From positions 1-64,000 of the forward strand of contig JAMLIB010000003.1 of NCBI GenBank assembly GCA_023954415.1: a stretch of 64,000 nt of DNA. The letters run 5' to 3'. Origin of the DNA: Trueperaceae bacterium (GTDB taxonomy: Bacteria > Deinococcota > Deinococci > Deinococcales > Trueperaceae). Each line of letters begins with the position of its first letter. The stretch's first letter is position 1. This document shows positions 33,414 to 41,495 of this stretch, piece after piece. The position numbers and the translations under genes are program-made. Below the pieces are notes generated by a model. The model did not search any database. It saw nothing but the letters and a program-made list of their open reading frames with translations, and was not told where the DNA came from.

Positions 33414-34738
33414 CACGCCCCCGGCCGCACGATGCCGCGGTAGTTCGCCCGGTAGCCGGGGAAGACGCTCTTTACCGAAGGGTTCTGCAGGCGCTGCACG
33501 AGGATCTCCGAGAGCACGTCGCGGAAGTCGGTCGTGATGGCCAGGTCGCCGTCGTCGAGGGCCCCGGGCGCCAACGACGGCCATACCGTGTGGACCCCGC
33601 CGCGCACGCCCCCGCCCATGACGAGCATGGAGCCGCCCCGCCCGTGATCGGTCCCGCCGCTGGCGTTCTCCTCCAGCTTGCGACCGAACTCGCTCATGGT
33701 CACGACCGTCAGGCGGTTGGAGCGATCCGCCACGTCCTCGTAGAAGGCTGCGAGCCCGGCGCCCAGCTCCGCGAGCAGGTCGGCGAACTGGCCCTCTACG
33801 CCGCCCTGCTCCTCGTGGGTGTCCCAGCCGCCGAGGTCGACGCATGCGACCTCGAGGCCGACGTCGGCGCGGATGAGCTGGGCCACTTGCCTGAGCGCCT
33901 CCCCGAAGCTCGTCTCCGGGTACCCGAGCGAGCCCGAGTTGCCCCGCTCCAAGCCGCCGTCCGCCGCGACGCGCCTGAGGTCACGCATAGTGCTGAACAC
34001 GCTCTCGGCCTCGCGCTCGAACGCCGAGCCCGCTCCGACGCTCCGGTAGAGCTCGCGTAGCCCGACCTCGAGCTCGGGCCTGAGGTGATCGGGGACGTTC
34101 AGCTCGAAGCCGTCGAGCGACTCGAGCGCGAGCGCCGCCTCAGGCCCCTGCAGCGAGGAGGGGAGCAGGGTGCCCATCGCCACCGCCCGGAAGGGCGAGT
34201 CGTTCGTCCACGGGACGGACTGCAGGTGGCGCGTGAGCCACCCCGTCTCCGTGACGCGCACCCCCGGCGTGCCGCGCTCCATGTACTCCATGGCGTCGAA
34301 GTGCGAGCGCGACGGGTCGGGCGAACCGGCGGCGTGGACGACGGCCAGGTGACCGGCGCGGTAGACGTCCTGCAGACGCCCCAAGGCAGGGTGGAAGCCG
34401 AAGAAACCGTCGAGGTCCAGCACCCGCCCCTCGGGCACGGCGGTCTGCGACCGCCGGTCGTAGAAGGCGGCGCCCTCGCCGACGGGGACGATGGCGGCCA
34501 GGCTGTCCATGCCGCCCCGCAGGAAGACGACGACCAGCGTGTCGACCTCGCGCGGCGTCTGGGCGAACGCCACGAACGGCAGGTTCGGGAAGAGCGGTCT
34601 GGAGAGGAGCAGCGCGCCGGCCCCGACCATGCCTCTCAGGAAGGTGCGGCGGCTGGCGCCGCGCTGGTCGAGGGTGCGGTACTCGTTGCAGCCCGAGGCG
34701 GTGGTGGCTGGCGGCGGCGTGATGATGCGGCGGGACAT
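33413..34738 (-). CDS. DUF1501 family protein, Tat-exported
   Basis: A 441-residue protein. A twin-arginine signal (SRRTFLRGMVGAGALLL) ends near VAFAQ. The DUF1501 core, a sulfatase/alkaline-phosphatase-like fold, shows LVVVFLRGGMDSLAAIVP, SRSHFDAMEYME, DLGGWDTHEEQGG, VVTMSEFGRK and GGTDHGRGGSMLVMGG, with the expected metal-binding Asp and His. DUF1501 and DUF1800 genes are commonly paired; their substrate is unknown. GGAG precedes the ATG, and the DUF1800 gene ends 23 bases upstream. Confidence 0.9.
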   Translation of the reverse strand: MSRRIITPPPATTASGCNEYRTLDQRGASRRTFLRGMVGAGALLLSRPLFPNLPFVAFAQTPREVDTLVVVFLRGGMDSLAAIVPVGEGAAFYDRRSQTAVPEGRVLDLDGFFGFHPALGRLQDVYRAGHLAVVHAAGSPDPSRSHFDAMEYMERGTPGVRVTETGWLTRHLQSVPWTNDSPFRAVAMGTLLPSSLQGPEAALALESLDGFELNVPDHLRPELEVGLRELYRSVGAGSAFEREAESVFSTMRDLRRVAADGGLERGNSGSLGYPETSFGEALRQVAQLIRADVGLEVACVDLGGWDTHEEQGGVEGQFADLLAELGAGLAAFYEDVADRSNRLTVVTMSEFGRKLEENASGGTDHGRGGSMLVMGGGVRGGVHTVWPSLAPGALDDGDLAITTDFRDVLSEILVQRLQNPSVKSVFPGYRANYRGIVRPGA

Positions 34739-34761
34739 GGGATCTCCTCGAGCTCGAAGGC

Positions 34762-36165
34762 TCAGGTGAGTTGGAACGCAGGCGAGGCCAGGACCAGGCC
34801 GACGAGAGAGGGCAGGCGCTCCTCGCGGAACTCTTGCGTCACGCGCTGGGTGGGGCGCGGGTCGCCCAACGCGGCCAGGAGCGTCGAGCGCGTGCCGCGG
34901 TCGAGCTCCTGACCGACCAACCGGCGCCAGGTCGTCTCCACGAGCTCGCCGATCGTCGGGGCGGCGGGGATGACGGCGCTCAAGTCCAGGGTGATGGCCC
35001 CGTCCGTCCACCCTTGACTGGCGTACGCCAGCACCATCGCGGCGTTCCAGCGCTGGAGGAGGCCGTTGACGTTGAACCACGGGTCCGCGCTGTCGGGGTA
35101 GCCGTTCGGCGGGAACCAGTTGTACGGGAGGTGGCCCATCTGCTCCAGCGTCCAGGTGGCGGCCCACTGGTCGTGCACTTCTACACCGGGGCTCAGCGCC
35201 CGCAGCATCGCGACGACGGCCTCCATGGGGCGGCGGAACTTGGTGCCGCGGGCAGCACGGAAGCCCTCCGACATGAAGAGCGTGCGCAGCACGGCCCGGA
35301 TGTCGCCATCGGTCGCCAGGAAGGTGGCCGTTACGGCGGCGACGAGCTCCTCGGGGGGATCGTCCGAGACGAAACGTCGGCATAGCTTCCTACTCACGAA
35401 CCGCGCCGTCGACGGATGGGTGGCGAGGATGTCGATGACCTGCAGCCCGTCCTCGATGCCGCGCCCGGCGGCGATCCTATGGCCGAGGACGACTTTCTCG
35501 CCGTCGTCGTGGCGGTTGCGGTCGAACACGAAGGCGCCGCGCCACTCCTGGTCCAACGTCCAACCGGTGAAGCAGCGCGCCACCTCGACCACGTCCTGCT
35601 GCGTGTAGCCGCCGTCGACGCCGAGGGTATGCAGCTCCATCACCTCGCGCGAGTAGTTCTCGTTCGGGTGATCGCGGTTGCTGAACGTGTTGTCGAGGTA
35701 GATGAGCATGCCGGGGCTGCGCGCGGAGGCCATGAGCAGGTCGCGGAAGCGCCCGAGCGCGTGCGCACGCGCCACCTCCCGGTCGTCGATCACCTTCTCG
35801 GGGATCATGTCCGGCAGCGGCACGTTGAAGTGGTCGGTCCAGAACTCGACCATCTTCTCGTAGAGCTGACGCTCGCTGTAAGCGGCCCGGAACAGGCGCC
35901 CCCAGACGACCTGCTGGTAGACGGCCCCGTAGTCCTCGTCCAGGGCCCGGCGCAGCCCGCGCACGTCCTCGAGGAGCACGGGATGCTCGGTCAGGAAACG
36001 GTCGACTACGGGGTCGTCTATGGCCTCGTGGTCGAGCTGCCACTCCAAGTAGCCGGCCTCGCCGAGCTCGCGCACGCGCTCCAGGTCGTGAGGCCTTGCC
36101 CCCCAAGTGAGGCGGTTGACGAGGTGCAGGTCGGCGTCGACCGAGAGCGACGGTTCAAGATGCAT
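34762..36165 (-). CDS. DUF1800 family protein
   Basis: A 467-residue protein with the DUF1800 signatures: HLVNRLTWGARP, KMVEFWTDHFNVP, MLIYLDNTFSNRDHPNENYSRE with the ELHTLGVDGGYTQQDVVEVARCFTGW block, and the C-terminal region with PPNGYPDS. Function is not established. It is probably exported with its partner, though no clear signal peptide is seen at this start. The ATG at 36165 is preferred to TTG 36171. Next to it, divergently, lies the duplicated 5' end of a response-regulator gene. Confidence 0.88.
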   Translation of the reverse strand: MHLEPSLSVDADLHLVNRLTWGARPHDLERVRELGEAGYLEWQLDHEAIDDPVVDRFLTEHPVLLEDVRGLRRALDEDYGAVYQQVVWGRLFRAAYSERQLYEKMVEFWTDHFNVPLPDMIPEKVIDDREVARAHALGRFRDLLMASARSPGMLIYLDNTFSNRDHPNENYSREVMELHTLGVDGGYTQQDVVEVARCFTGWTLDQEWRGAFVFDRNRHDDGEKVVLGHRIAAGRGIEDGLQVIDILATHPSTARFVSRKLCRRFVSDDPPEELVAAVTATFLATDGDIRAVLRTLFMSEGFRAARGTKFRRPMEAVVAMLRALSPGVEVHDQWAATWTLEQMGHLPYNWFPPNGYPDSADPWFNVNGLLQRWNAAMVLAYASQGWTDGAITLDLSAVIPAAPTIGELVETTWRRLVGQELDRGTRSTLLAALGDPRPTQRVTQEFREERLPSLVGLVLASPAFQLT

Positions 36166-36241
36166 GGGCAATCATTAGCTCTACGTGGGAGAGGTATGTG
36201 AGAGGTTGTAAGGTATGGGCCCGAGCGAAGGCGGCAGCGCC

Positions 36242-36355
36242 ATGCACCGTATCTACCTTGTCGAGGACGAACCCAAGCTGGCCACCATGCTGGCCGCGCA
36301 CCTGGAGCGCTACGGCTATGAGGTCGTCATCGCGCGGCGCTTCGACGACCTCAAG
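36242..36355 (+). repeat. 114-bp direct repeat flanking the AlbA_2 island
   Basis: 36242-36355 repeats at 38624-38737 with one mismatch (36319 against 38701). Upstream of the ATG, similarity drops but the layout is kept. The copies enclose about 2.3 kb. Confidence 0.9.
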
Positions 36356-36436
36356 TTGCCGCGATGCCAAGGTCGTGCAGGCGCGTTGAGAGTGCGAAGG
36401 CGACGTTCCGGTTCCCCCTATCGATGTGGTGAATGA
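36242..36436 (+). pseudogene. Truncated 5' copy of the BceR-like response regulator
   Basis: The first 38 codons (MHRIYLVEDEPKLATMLAAH onwards, to DDLK) match the intact regulator at 38624 with one synonymous change at 36319 (TAT for TAC). After 36355 the frame enters unrelated DNA and stops at 36436. The phospho-acceptor Asp52 and the DNA-binding domain are absent, so it cannot act as a regulator. Its upstream -10 box TAAGGT (36209-36214) is in the same place as TAACCT before the intact copy. It probably marks the original gene start, cut by an insertion. Confidence 0.85.
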
Positions 36437-36490
36437 GCGCGTCGGCGGAGAGTCCGGTTGCTTTGCTGGACGCAGTGGTGAGGATGCGCT
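36356..36490 (-). pseudogene. IS3-family transposase (OrfB) remnant
   Basis: Read on the minus strand, this stretch gives TGLSADALIHHIDRG followed by NRNVAFALSTRLHDLGIAA. This aligns with the LIHHSDRGxQY...L...GI core of IS3-type OrfB, including the second Asp of the DDE triad. The frame is cut at 36356, exactly where the response-regulator duplicate ends, and no start, Glu motif or inverted repeat ends are seen. Confidence 0.5.
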
Positions 36491-36599
36491 TACTACTCCG
36501 TGCTCAACGAAGGCGGTGCAGACCATGCCGCTGCTAGTTCCTGTTCGGCGCACATGTGCCCGGCGCCACCCATAAGTAAGACGCTCATTCGTAACAGGA

Positions 36600-38408
36600 T
36601 TACTCCACGGGTCCTTCTTCGACGTTTGTGGAATCGAACAGGGGAGCCACTGCCGACGTAGTAGCGAGGGCCGATTTCCGGGGCGTTGAGGGGAACCGTG
36701 CGCCAGGGCCGTACTTCACAGCGATGCCGCGACGCTGCTCCGATGTCCTGACGAGAATCTTCCGATTCACTAGTTTCCTAAGGACATCTCGAGCCGCATA
36801 CACATCGACGTCCAACATCCGTTGTACGGCCGCACTGTTAATAGTGCCGTACTCGCGTACGTGGTCTCTTACCTTGCGGTCGATGTCAGCCTGGGGTCTC
36901 GATTGATAGGCCAACGCCGGCCCAAGCGCCGCCACGGCTTCGCTCCTCAGGCGGTAGTCCGGATGCTTGCGCCCATGGGTTCTCGGCGTTGGTTCGAGGA
37001 GTTGTGCCGATCCTTGCGCGAGTCGCATCAGCACGGCTTGGGCCGCTTCAGGACCGCGTTGAATCGTGCCGGCAAGCTGTTTCGCGTTGACGGTCCGCCG
37101 GCTGGCAAGGGTAGCAACCACGAGCAGAGTATCGGTGTCATCTTGCTCGTTTACCGGCAGAGTTGAAATGAACTTCGTGATGCGTGAGTTTGGAGGCCCG
37201 CCCAGGAAGCGGACCGTTGTCTCGGGCTGATCTCCCGCGGCGACTTCAACTATTGGTACGCTTCGGCCACTTCGAATCATCTCCTTGTACATTCGGTCTA
37301 TGCCCTGACCCCAGCGTTCCGCGAGCCCGCACGCACGCATGGCTTCTGCGAGCTTCGGGAACCTCGGCTTGGGCGGGTGCGTGAGGATGTTCGCAGGGGA
37401 TATCCCTGAAACAAGTGGCCCCGGCGACCTCACGTCCAGGAGTTGGGGGGAGTGTTCCACGTACACCGGTTGTCGGTCCCTATGGTCACCATGAGTCAGC
37501 GCGTTAGCTATTGCCTCCCTCACCGCAGCCACTGGGTAGTCTTGAATCTGCAACTGCTGACCATTTGGAAGACTAACCGGGGTCGTGCCGATCCTTGCTT
37601 CGATGGTCGAGAGGGTTTCGGTGAACGCAACGAGTAGTGGAGTTTGCCAGCGACGCCCCGCCTTGACCTCGCCGCCGGCCGTTTCCCTGTACTGATACAC
37701 CAAGAGCTCGGTTTGGTCGCCGGTCTTGGGTCGACACAAGAGAAGCTCTCCAGCGCGCGTCAGAGTGCCCGACGAGGTTGAAAGCGCTAGCAACGTTAGC
37801 AGGTCGGACAGGGCTGTACCGCTAACGTCTCTAGGGTTTGAGGGGGAGGTACGGAGCATCGATCTGAGGAGCAACTCTGCGGCGTCGTCGACATCCTCAA
37901 TGGGCCTTCCGCTTTCGCCATCACTCCAGTCCGTTCCTCTGCGCTCTTCGTGCAGGCGAGCTAGCTCGCCTGTTGACATGGGAACACATGTGTCTTCGAG
38001 TCGGCGCTTTGGGGCCTGGCCGTCGGCCAAGTACACGTCTAGGCCCTCCTGAACAGTGATCTCCAGAAGACGCGTGCCTCTGTATATGAACTCTTTGACG
38101 ATGACGTCGAGGCCAGGTTTCGTCTTCTGATATATGCGCTGCCTTACCCAAGCTGGCTCCAAATCAGTTCCCACGAGGGCTCCGATGCCGGGCTCGTCGT
38201 CTTTAACTCCTACGACTATCTTGCCTCCTGCGGCGTTAGCGAAGCATGCGGCAGTGGCCGCTAGTATTGAGATGGTCTCCTCGCGAGAGCGGCCCTGACG
38301 CTTGAAATCAAGGCCTTGGTGCTCCTGTTTGTCGGCGCGTGTACCTGCTACGATTTTGTCGAGTGCGTCGTTTGAGTCCACCACCGCATCCTTTGGGGCG
38401 CGCGCCAA
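36600..38408 (-). CDS. AlbA_2 (Schlafen-type) and HATPase_c_4 protein
   Basis: A 602-residue cytoplasmic protein. Residues about 30-150 are an AlbA_2 domain (HQGLDFKRQGRS, then FANAAGGKIVVGVKDDEPGIG). Residues about 280-390 match the HATPase_c_4 block of RecG-like regulators (PVAAVREAIANALTHGDHRD, then LLDVRSPGPLVSGISPANI and GLAERWGQGIDRM). A C-terminal winged helix lies near 500-570. Such proteins are called transcriptional regulators or helicase-like, and Schlafen/AlbA_2 proteins also occur in phage-defence settings; neither role is proven here. The start is TTG with GGGGGAAG upstream. Third-position G/C bias is lower than its surroundings. Confidence 0.85.
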   Translation of the reverse strand: MARAPKDAVVDSNDALDKIVAGTRADKQEHQGLDFKRQGRSREETISILAATAACFANAAGGKIVVGVKDDEPGIGALVGTDLEPAWVRQRIYQKTKPGLDVIVKEFIYRGTRLLEITVQEGLDVYLADGQAPKRRLEDTCVPMSTGELARLHEERRGTDWSDGESGRPIEDVDDAAELLLRSMLRTSPSNPRDVSGTALSDLLTLLALSTSSGTLTRAGELLLCRPKTGDQTELLVYQYRETAGGEVKAGRRWQTPLLVAFTETLSTIEARIGTTPVSLPNGQQLQIQDYPVAAVREAIANALTHGDHRDRQPVYVEHSPQLLDVRSPGPLVSGISPANILTHPPKPRFPKLAEAMRACGLAERWGQGIDRMYKEMIRSGRSVPIVEVAAGDQPETTVRFLGGPPNSRITKFISTLPVNEQDDTDTLLVVATLASRRTVNAKQLAGTIQRGPEAAQAVLMRLAQGSAQLLEPTPRTHGRKHPDYRLRSEAVAALGPALAYQSRPQADIDRKVRDHVREYGTINSAAVQRMLDVDVYAARDVLRKLVNRKILVRTSEQRRGIAVKYGPGARFPSTPRKSALATTSAVAPLFDSTNVEEGPVE

Positions 38409-38589
38409 CTTGCGCTTCCCCCAAAGTAAGCCAAAGCCGTCCGCAATGCAAGCCAGGGTTCACGGCTAGTAACCGTTGTGAGAAGCGGCCCTAGCCTCTA
38501 TGCACCTCTGGTCGACACCAAGTGGACGCGGTGTTTCGAAGTCGATGGTAGTACGTCGACCCCAAGAGGCCACGGCGCACGCCACGCTG

Positions 38590-38595
38590 TAACCT
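38590..38595 (+). promoter_or_regulatory. -10 box TAACCT before the response regulator
   Basis: TAACCT lies 28 bases before the ATG at 38624. The truncated copy has TAAGGT 27 bases before its ATG. The ATG at 38597 follows the box by one base and is unlikely to be translated. Confidence 0.4.
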
Positions 38596-38623
38596 CATGA
38601 CCCAGAGCGAGCCCGCAGACGCC

Positions 38624-39319
38624 ATGCACCGTATCTACCTTGTCGAGGACGAACCCAAGCTGGCCACCATGCTGGCCGCGCACCTGGAGCGCTACGGCTA
38701 CGAGGTCGTCATCGCGCGGCGCTTCGACGACCTCAAGAACGAGTTCCTCGCCTCCGGCGCCGGCCTGGTGCTCCTCGACGTGAACCTGCCCTGGTACGAC
38801 GGCTTCTACTGGTGCCGCCAGATCCGGACGGCCTCCAACGCGCCCGTGATCTTCATCTCGGCGCGCTCCAGCGGGATGGACCAGGTGCTGGCCATCGACA
38901 ACGGCGGCGACGACTACATCGTCAAACCGTTCAACCTCGAGGTCGTCACGGCCAAGGTGCGTGGCGCCCTGCGGCGCGCGTACGGCGAGTACTCGAACGC
39001 CAGCGAGCAGACCGTGACGTCCGCCGGCCTAGCCTTCGACCCCCTGCGGTTGGTAGTCGCCTTCGACGGCCGCCAGGTGGAGCTGAGCCGCAACGAGGGG
39101 CAGCTCCTCGAGGTCCTGCTGAGGGCCGACGGCAAGGTCGTCGGGCGGGAGGCGCTCCTCGAGGCCTTGTGGGACGACGCGGCGTTCGTCGACGACAACA
39201 CGCTCACCGTGAACGTGAACCGCCTGCGCAAGAAGTTGGCGGAGCTGGGCCTCGGCGACGCGGTCCGGACCGTGCGGGGCGCCGGTTACGCGCTGCAGCC
39301 CCCAGGGGGCCCAGGATGA
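38624..39319 (+). CDS. OmpR-family response regulator, BceR-like
   Basis: A 231-residue receiver plus winged-helix regulator. Glu8, Asp9, phospho-acceptor Asp52 (LDVNLPWYDG) and Lys101 (IVKPFNLE) are present, and NVNRLRKKLAELG forms the recognition region. LPWYDGFYWCRQIR is typical of BceR-type regulators of antimicrobial-peptide transporters. I start at the ATG at 38624, where identity with the truncated copy begins, rather than ATG 38597, which touches the -10 box. The stop overlaps the next small ORF (ATGA). The first 114 bases are duplicated at 36242. Confidence 0.9.
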   Translation: MHRIYLVEDEPKLATMLAAHLERYGYEVVIARRFDDLKNEFLASGAGLVLLDVNLPWYDGFYWCRQIRTASNAPVIFISARSSGMDQVLAIDNGGDDYIVKPFNLEVVTAKVRGALRRAYGEYSNASEQTVTSAGLAFDPLRLVVAFDGRQVELSRNEGQLLEVLLRADGKVVGREALLEALWDDAAFVDDNTLTVNVNRLRKKLAELGLGDAVRTVRGAGYALQPPGGPG

Positions 39320-39489
39320 CGCGCCGGGTGACATGCGGGGTGAGGCACCGGCTTACGTGCAGAGTTACGCGGAGAGTTACGCGTCGGGTGACGCTCGGTG
39401 TGCCGTGCAGTGCGAAGCGCAGTGCGACGCACAGTGCGATGTACCGCTGCGTTCGTGCATGGGTCCGAAGCGGGCCCCGCCGGCTATGA
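39316..39489 (+). CDS. Small ORF encoding tetrapeptide repeats, between regulator and kinase
   Basis: A 57-codon frame overlaps the response-regulator stop (ATGA at 39316) and the kinase start (ATGA at 39486). It reads as ten four-residue units beginning RRVT, CGVR, HRLT, CRVT and RRVT, drifting to CSAK and RSAT. It is highly basic with no hydrophobic segment. It may be a real peptide or only a means to carry ribosomes from one gene to the next. I know no homologue. Confidence 0.35.
   Translation: MTRRVTCGVRHRLTCRVTRRVTRRVTLGVPCSAKRSATHSAMYRCVRAWVRSGPRRL
39322..39441 (+). repeat. Ten 12-bp tandem repeats at the regulator-kinase junction
   Basis: From 39322 the sequence falls into ten consecutive 12-base units. 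Examples are CGCCGGGTGACA, TGCAGAGTTACG, CGGAGAGTTACG, CGTCGGGTGACG and CGCAGTGCGACG. The approximate consensus is CGCRGRGTKACG. The copies are degenerate but the period is exact. Confidence 0.8.
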
Positions 39490-40541
39490 GGCCTCGCGAC
39501 TATCTGCTCGATCGCCTGCCCCTCATCCTCGGCTTCGCGGTCGCGCTCCTCTTCCTCCTGCTGGTCGTGCACCTGGCCGTCGCGCGGTTGCGCGCGGTCG
39601 ATGCCGGCTACCTCCTCCTGCTCGGTGCGGTGAGCGGCGCCGTCTGCCTGCTCGTCGACCACCAGCGGCAGCGTCCGTTCCGCAAGGCGGTAGCGCGTGC
39701 GCTGGGGGCCGACCGTGAGGCGGACGCGAAGAACGGTTTCGCGCTCCTCCAGCTCCCTCCCGCCAAATCGCGCGAGCAGCGCGCGCTCGCCGAACTCCTG
39801 ACGCACTCGCAGCGTTCGGCGCTGGAGGCGTTGCAGCGCCACCGGCGCAGCGCGGAGGAGCATAGGGCGTTCGTAGACCTCTGGGTGCATCACATGAAGA
39901 CGCCCCTTGCCGTGCTGGAGGTGACGGTCCAGCAACAGGACGGCCAGGGTCAGGACGCCGACAGCGAGTGGCGGAGCGTCCGGGAGGAGGTCGACGAGCT
40001 CGGGCGCGGCTTGGAGCTGATGCTCGCCGCCTCCCGACTCGAGCGGTTCGAGCTCGACTTGAGGCTGGTCACCGTGGACTTGGTCGGGGTAGTCCGGGCG
40101 AGCGTGAACGAGCTCAGGCGGGCCTGGATCCGCAGCGGCGTCTTCCCGAGCGTCGATGCACCAAGCGGGCCAGTCGAGGTCGAGACCGACCCGAAGTGGC
40201 TCCAGGTCGTACTGCGCCAGCTCCTCACCAACGCGATGAAGTACAGCGAGGCCGGGCAGAAGGTCACGGTCGGCATCCGACCGCTTGGCGGCGGCGGGGC
40301 GACGGTCAGTGTGTCGGACGACGGCATCGGTATCCCACCGGAGGACGTGCCGCGCGTGTTCGATCGGTTCTTCACGGGTGCCAACGGCAGGCGCACGAAG
40401 GCGTCGACGGGCATGGGGCTCTTCCTGGCCGCGGAGGTCTGCAGGCGCCTGGGGCACGAGCTGTCGGTCGAGTCGCGCGTCGGGCAGGGTTCGACCTTCA
40501 CGGTCGAGCTGAGGCCGGAGGGGATCCACAGGTTGCTGTGA
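39486..40541 (+). CDS. Histidine kinase, BceS-like intramembrane sensor
   Basis: A 351-residue kinase with two close N-terminal helices (LPLILGFAVALLFLLLVV, then AGYLLLLGAVSGAVCLLV) and almost no external loop, as in BceS-type kinases that sense flux through a partner ABC transporter. The phospho-acceptor His135 is in FVDLWVHHMKTPLAV, followed by LLTNAMKYS, DDGIGIPP and STGMGLFLA boxes. The start is inferred at ATG 39486, which overlaps the stop of the repeat ORF; GTG 39333 and ATG 39459 are in frame. It is followed after 144 bases by the BceAB-like genes. Confidence 0.88.
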   Translation: MRPRDYLLDRLPLILGFAVALLFLLLVVHLAVARLRAVDAGYLLLLGAVSGAVCLLVDHQRQRPFRKAVARALGADREADAKNGFALLQLPPAKSREQRALAELLTHSQRSALEALQRHRRSAEEHRAFVDLWVHHMKTPLAVLEVTVQQQDGQGQDADSEWRSVREEVDELGRGLELMLAASRLERFELDLRLVTVDLVGVVRASVNELRRAWIRSGVFPSVDAPSGPVEVETDPKWLQVVLRQLLTNAMKYSEAGQKVTVGIRPLGGGGATVSVSDDGIGIPPEDVPRVFDRFFTGANGRRTKASTGMGLFLAAEVCRRLGHELSVESRVGQGSTFTVELRPEGIHRLL

Positions 40542-40685
40542 AGCCCGGGTGACAGCCTCGTAAGGTTCGCCCGGCGCATGTAAGGTCCGGCGCTGGCAGG
40601 CCTCGGCGGTGCGCGGCTACGCTCCTTCCATCACGAGCGGGCCCCGCCGGAACGGCGGACCGCGTCACCGGAGGTAAGCATCCTG

Positions 40686-41495
40686 ATGTCTCAGACTGCA
40701 AGCGCCACTACGCACGGCCACCGGGCCGTCCTTGAAGCGGCCGGTCTCACGAAGGTCTACGGCTCGGCGAACGGCACCGCCCATACCGCGCTGGACGGCT
40801 TCGACCTGCGCATCCTCCCCGGCGAGTTCCTAGGCGTGATGGGTCCGTCCGGCAGCGGCAAGACGACCCTGCTGAACATGCTAGCCACCATCGATTCGCC
40901 GACCGCAGGTAGCCTGCGCATAGCCGGCGCGGACCCGAGCGGCATGCGACCGACCGACCTCGCGCTTTTCCGCCGCCGCCGGCTCGGCTTCGTGTTCCAG
41001 GAGTTCAACCTCCTCGACACCCTCACCGTGCGGGAGAACATCCTGCTGCCACTCGTCCTCGACAACGTCAAGGTCGACGAGATGGAGCGCCGCCTCGCCA
41101 GCGTGACGGAGCGCCTCGGCATCGGCGCGCTGCTGGAGCGACGTCCTTACGAGATCTCGGGTGGTCAGCAGCAGCGCGTGGCCATCGCCCGCGCCATCAT
41201 CCCGGGGCCCGACCTGGTGTTGGCCGACGAGTTGACCGGCAACCTCGACTCCAAGAGCGCCCTCGACGTCATGCGGACGTTGCAGGGCCTCAACGACGAC
41301 GGCGTAACCGTCGTGATGGTCACCCACGACCCGTTCGCCGCGAGCTTCTGCAAGCGCATCGTCTTCATCAAGGACGGCAACCGCTTCGGGGAACTGGTGC
41401 GGGGCGTGAACCGGCAGGCGTTCTTCCAGCAGGTCCTGGACGCGCTCAGCGTGATGGGAGGGGGCGTCGATGACGTTCAGGCAGCTCGCACTTAG
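40686..41495 (+). CDS. ABC transporter ATP-binding protein, BceA-like
   Basis: A 269-residue ATPase. Walker A is GPSGSGKT at 53-60, signature YEISGGQQQRVAIARA, Walker B LVLADELTGNLD and switch VTHDP. Walker B has Leu where MacB/BceA proteins usually have Pro (ADEPTGNLD). It should energise the FtsX-like permease encoded by the overlapping next gene and remove peptide antibiotics such as lipid II binders. GGAGG lies 11 bases before the ATG. Two TAAGGT boxes 20 bases apart (40561 and 40581) precede the gene and might be promoter or regulator sites. Confidence 0.93.
   Translation: MSQTASATTHGHRAVLEAAGLTKVYGSANGTAHTALDGFDLRILPGEFLGVMGPSGSGKTTLLNMLATIDSPTAGSLRIAGADPSGMRPTDLALFRRRRLGFVFQEFNLLDTLTVRENILLPLVLDNVKVDEMERRLASVTERLGIGALLERRPYEISGGQQQRVAIARAIIPGPDLVLADELTGNLDSKSALDVMRTLQGLNDDGVTVVMVTHDPFAASFCKRIVFIKDGNRFGELVRGVNRQAFFQQVLDALSVMGGGVDDVQAART

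Larger units (their letters stand above)
36356..38589. mobile_element. Small genomic island interrupting the BceRS locus
   Basis: The segment holds the IS3 remnant, about 110 bp without a gene (36491-36599), the AlbA_2 gene and about 180 bp without a gene (38409-38589). It lies between two copies of the same regulator start. Codon third positions in the AlbA_2 gene are visibly less G/C-biased than in its neighbours. No integrase, tRNA or clear inverted repeats were found, so the mode of entry is open. Confidence 0.55.

Noticed and set aside
38597-38599. ATG start of the BceR-like gene at 38597
   Set aside because: It is one base after the TAACCT box, and the conserved duplicated coding segment begins at 38624.
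39322-39441. CRISPR array
   Set aside because: The units are 12 bp with no spacers and sit in a coding junction; no cas genes are present.
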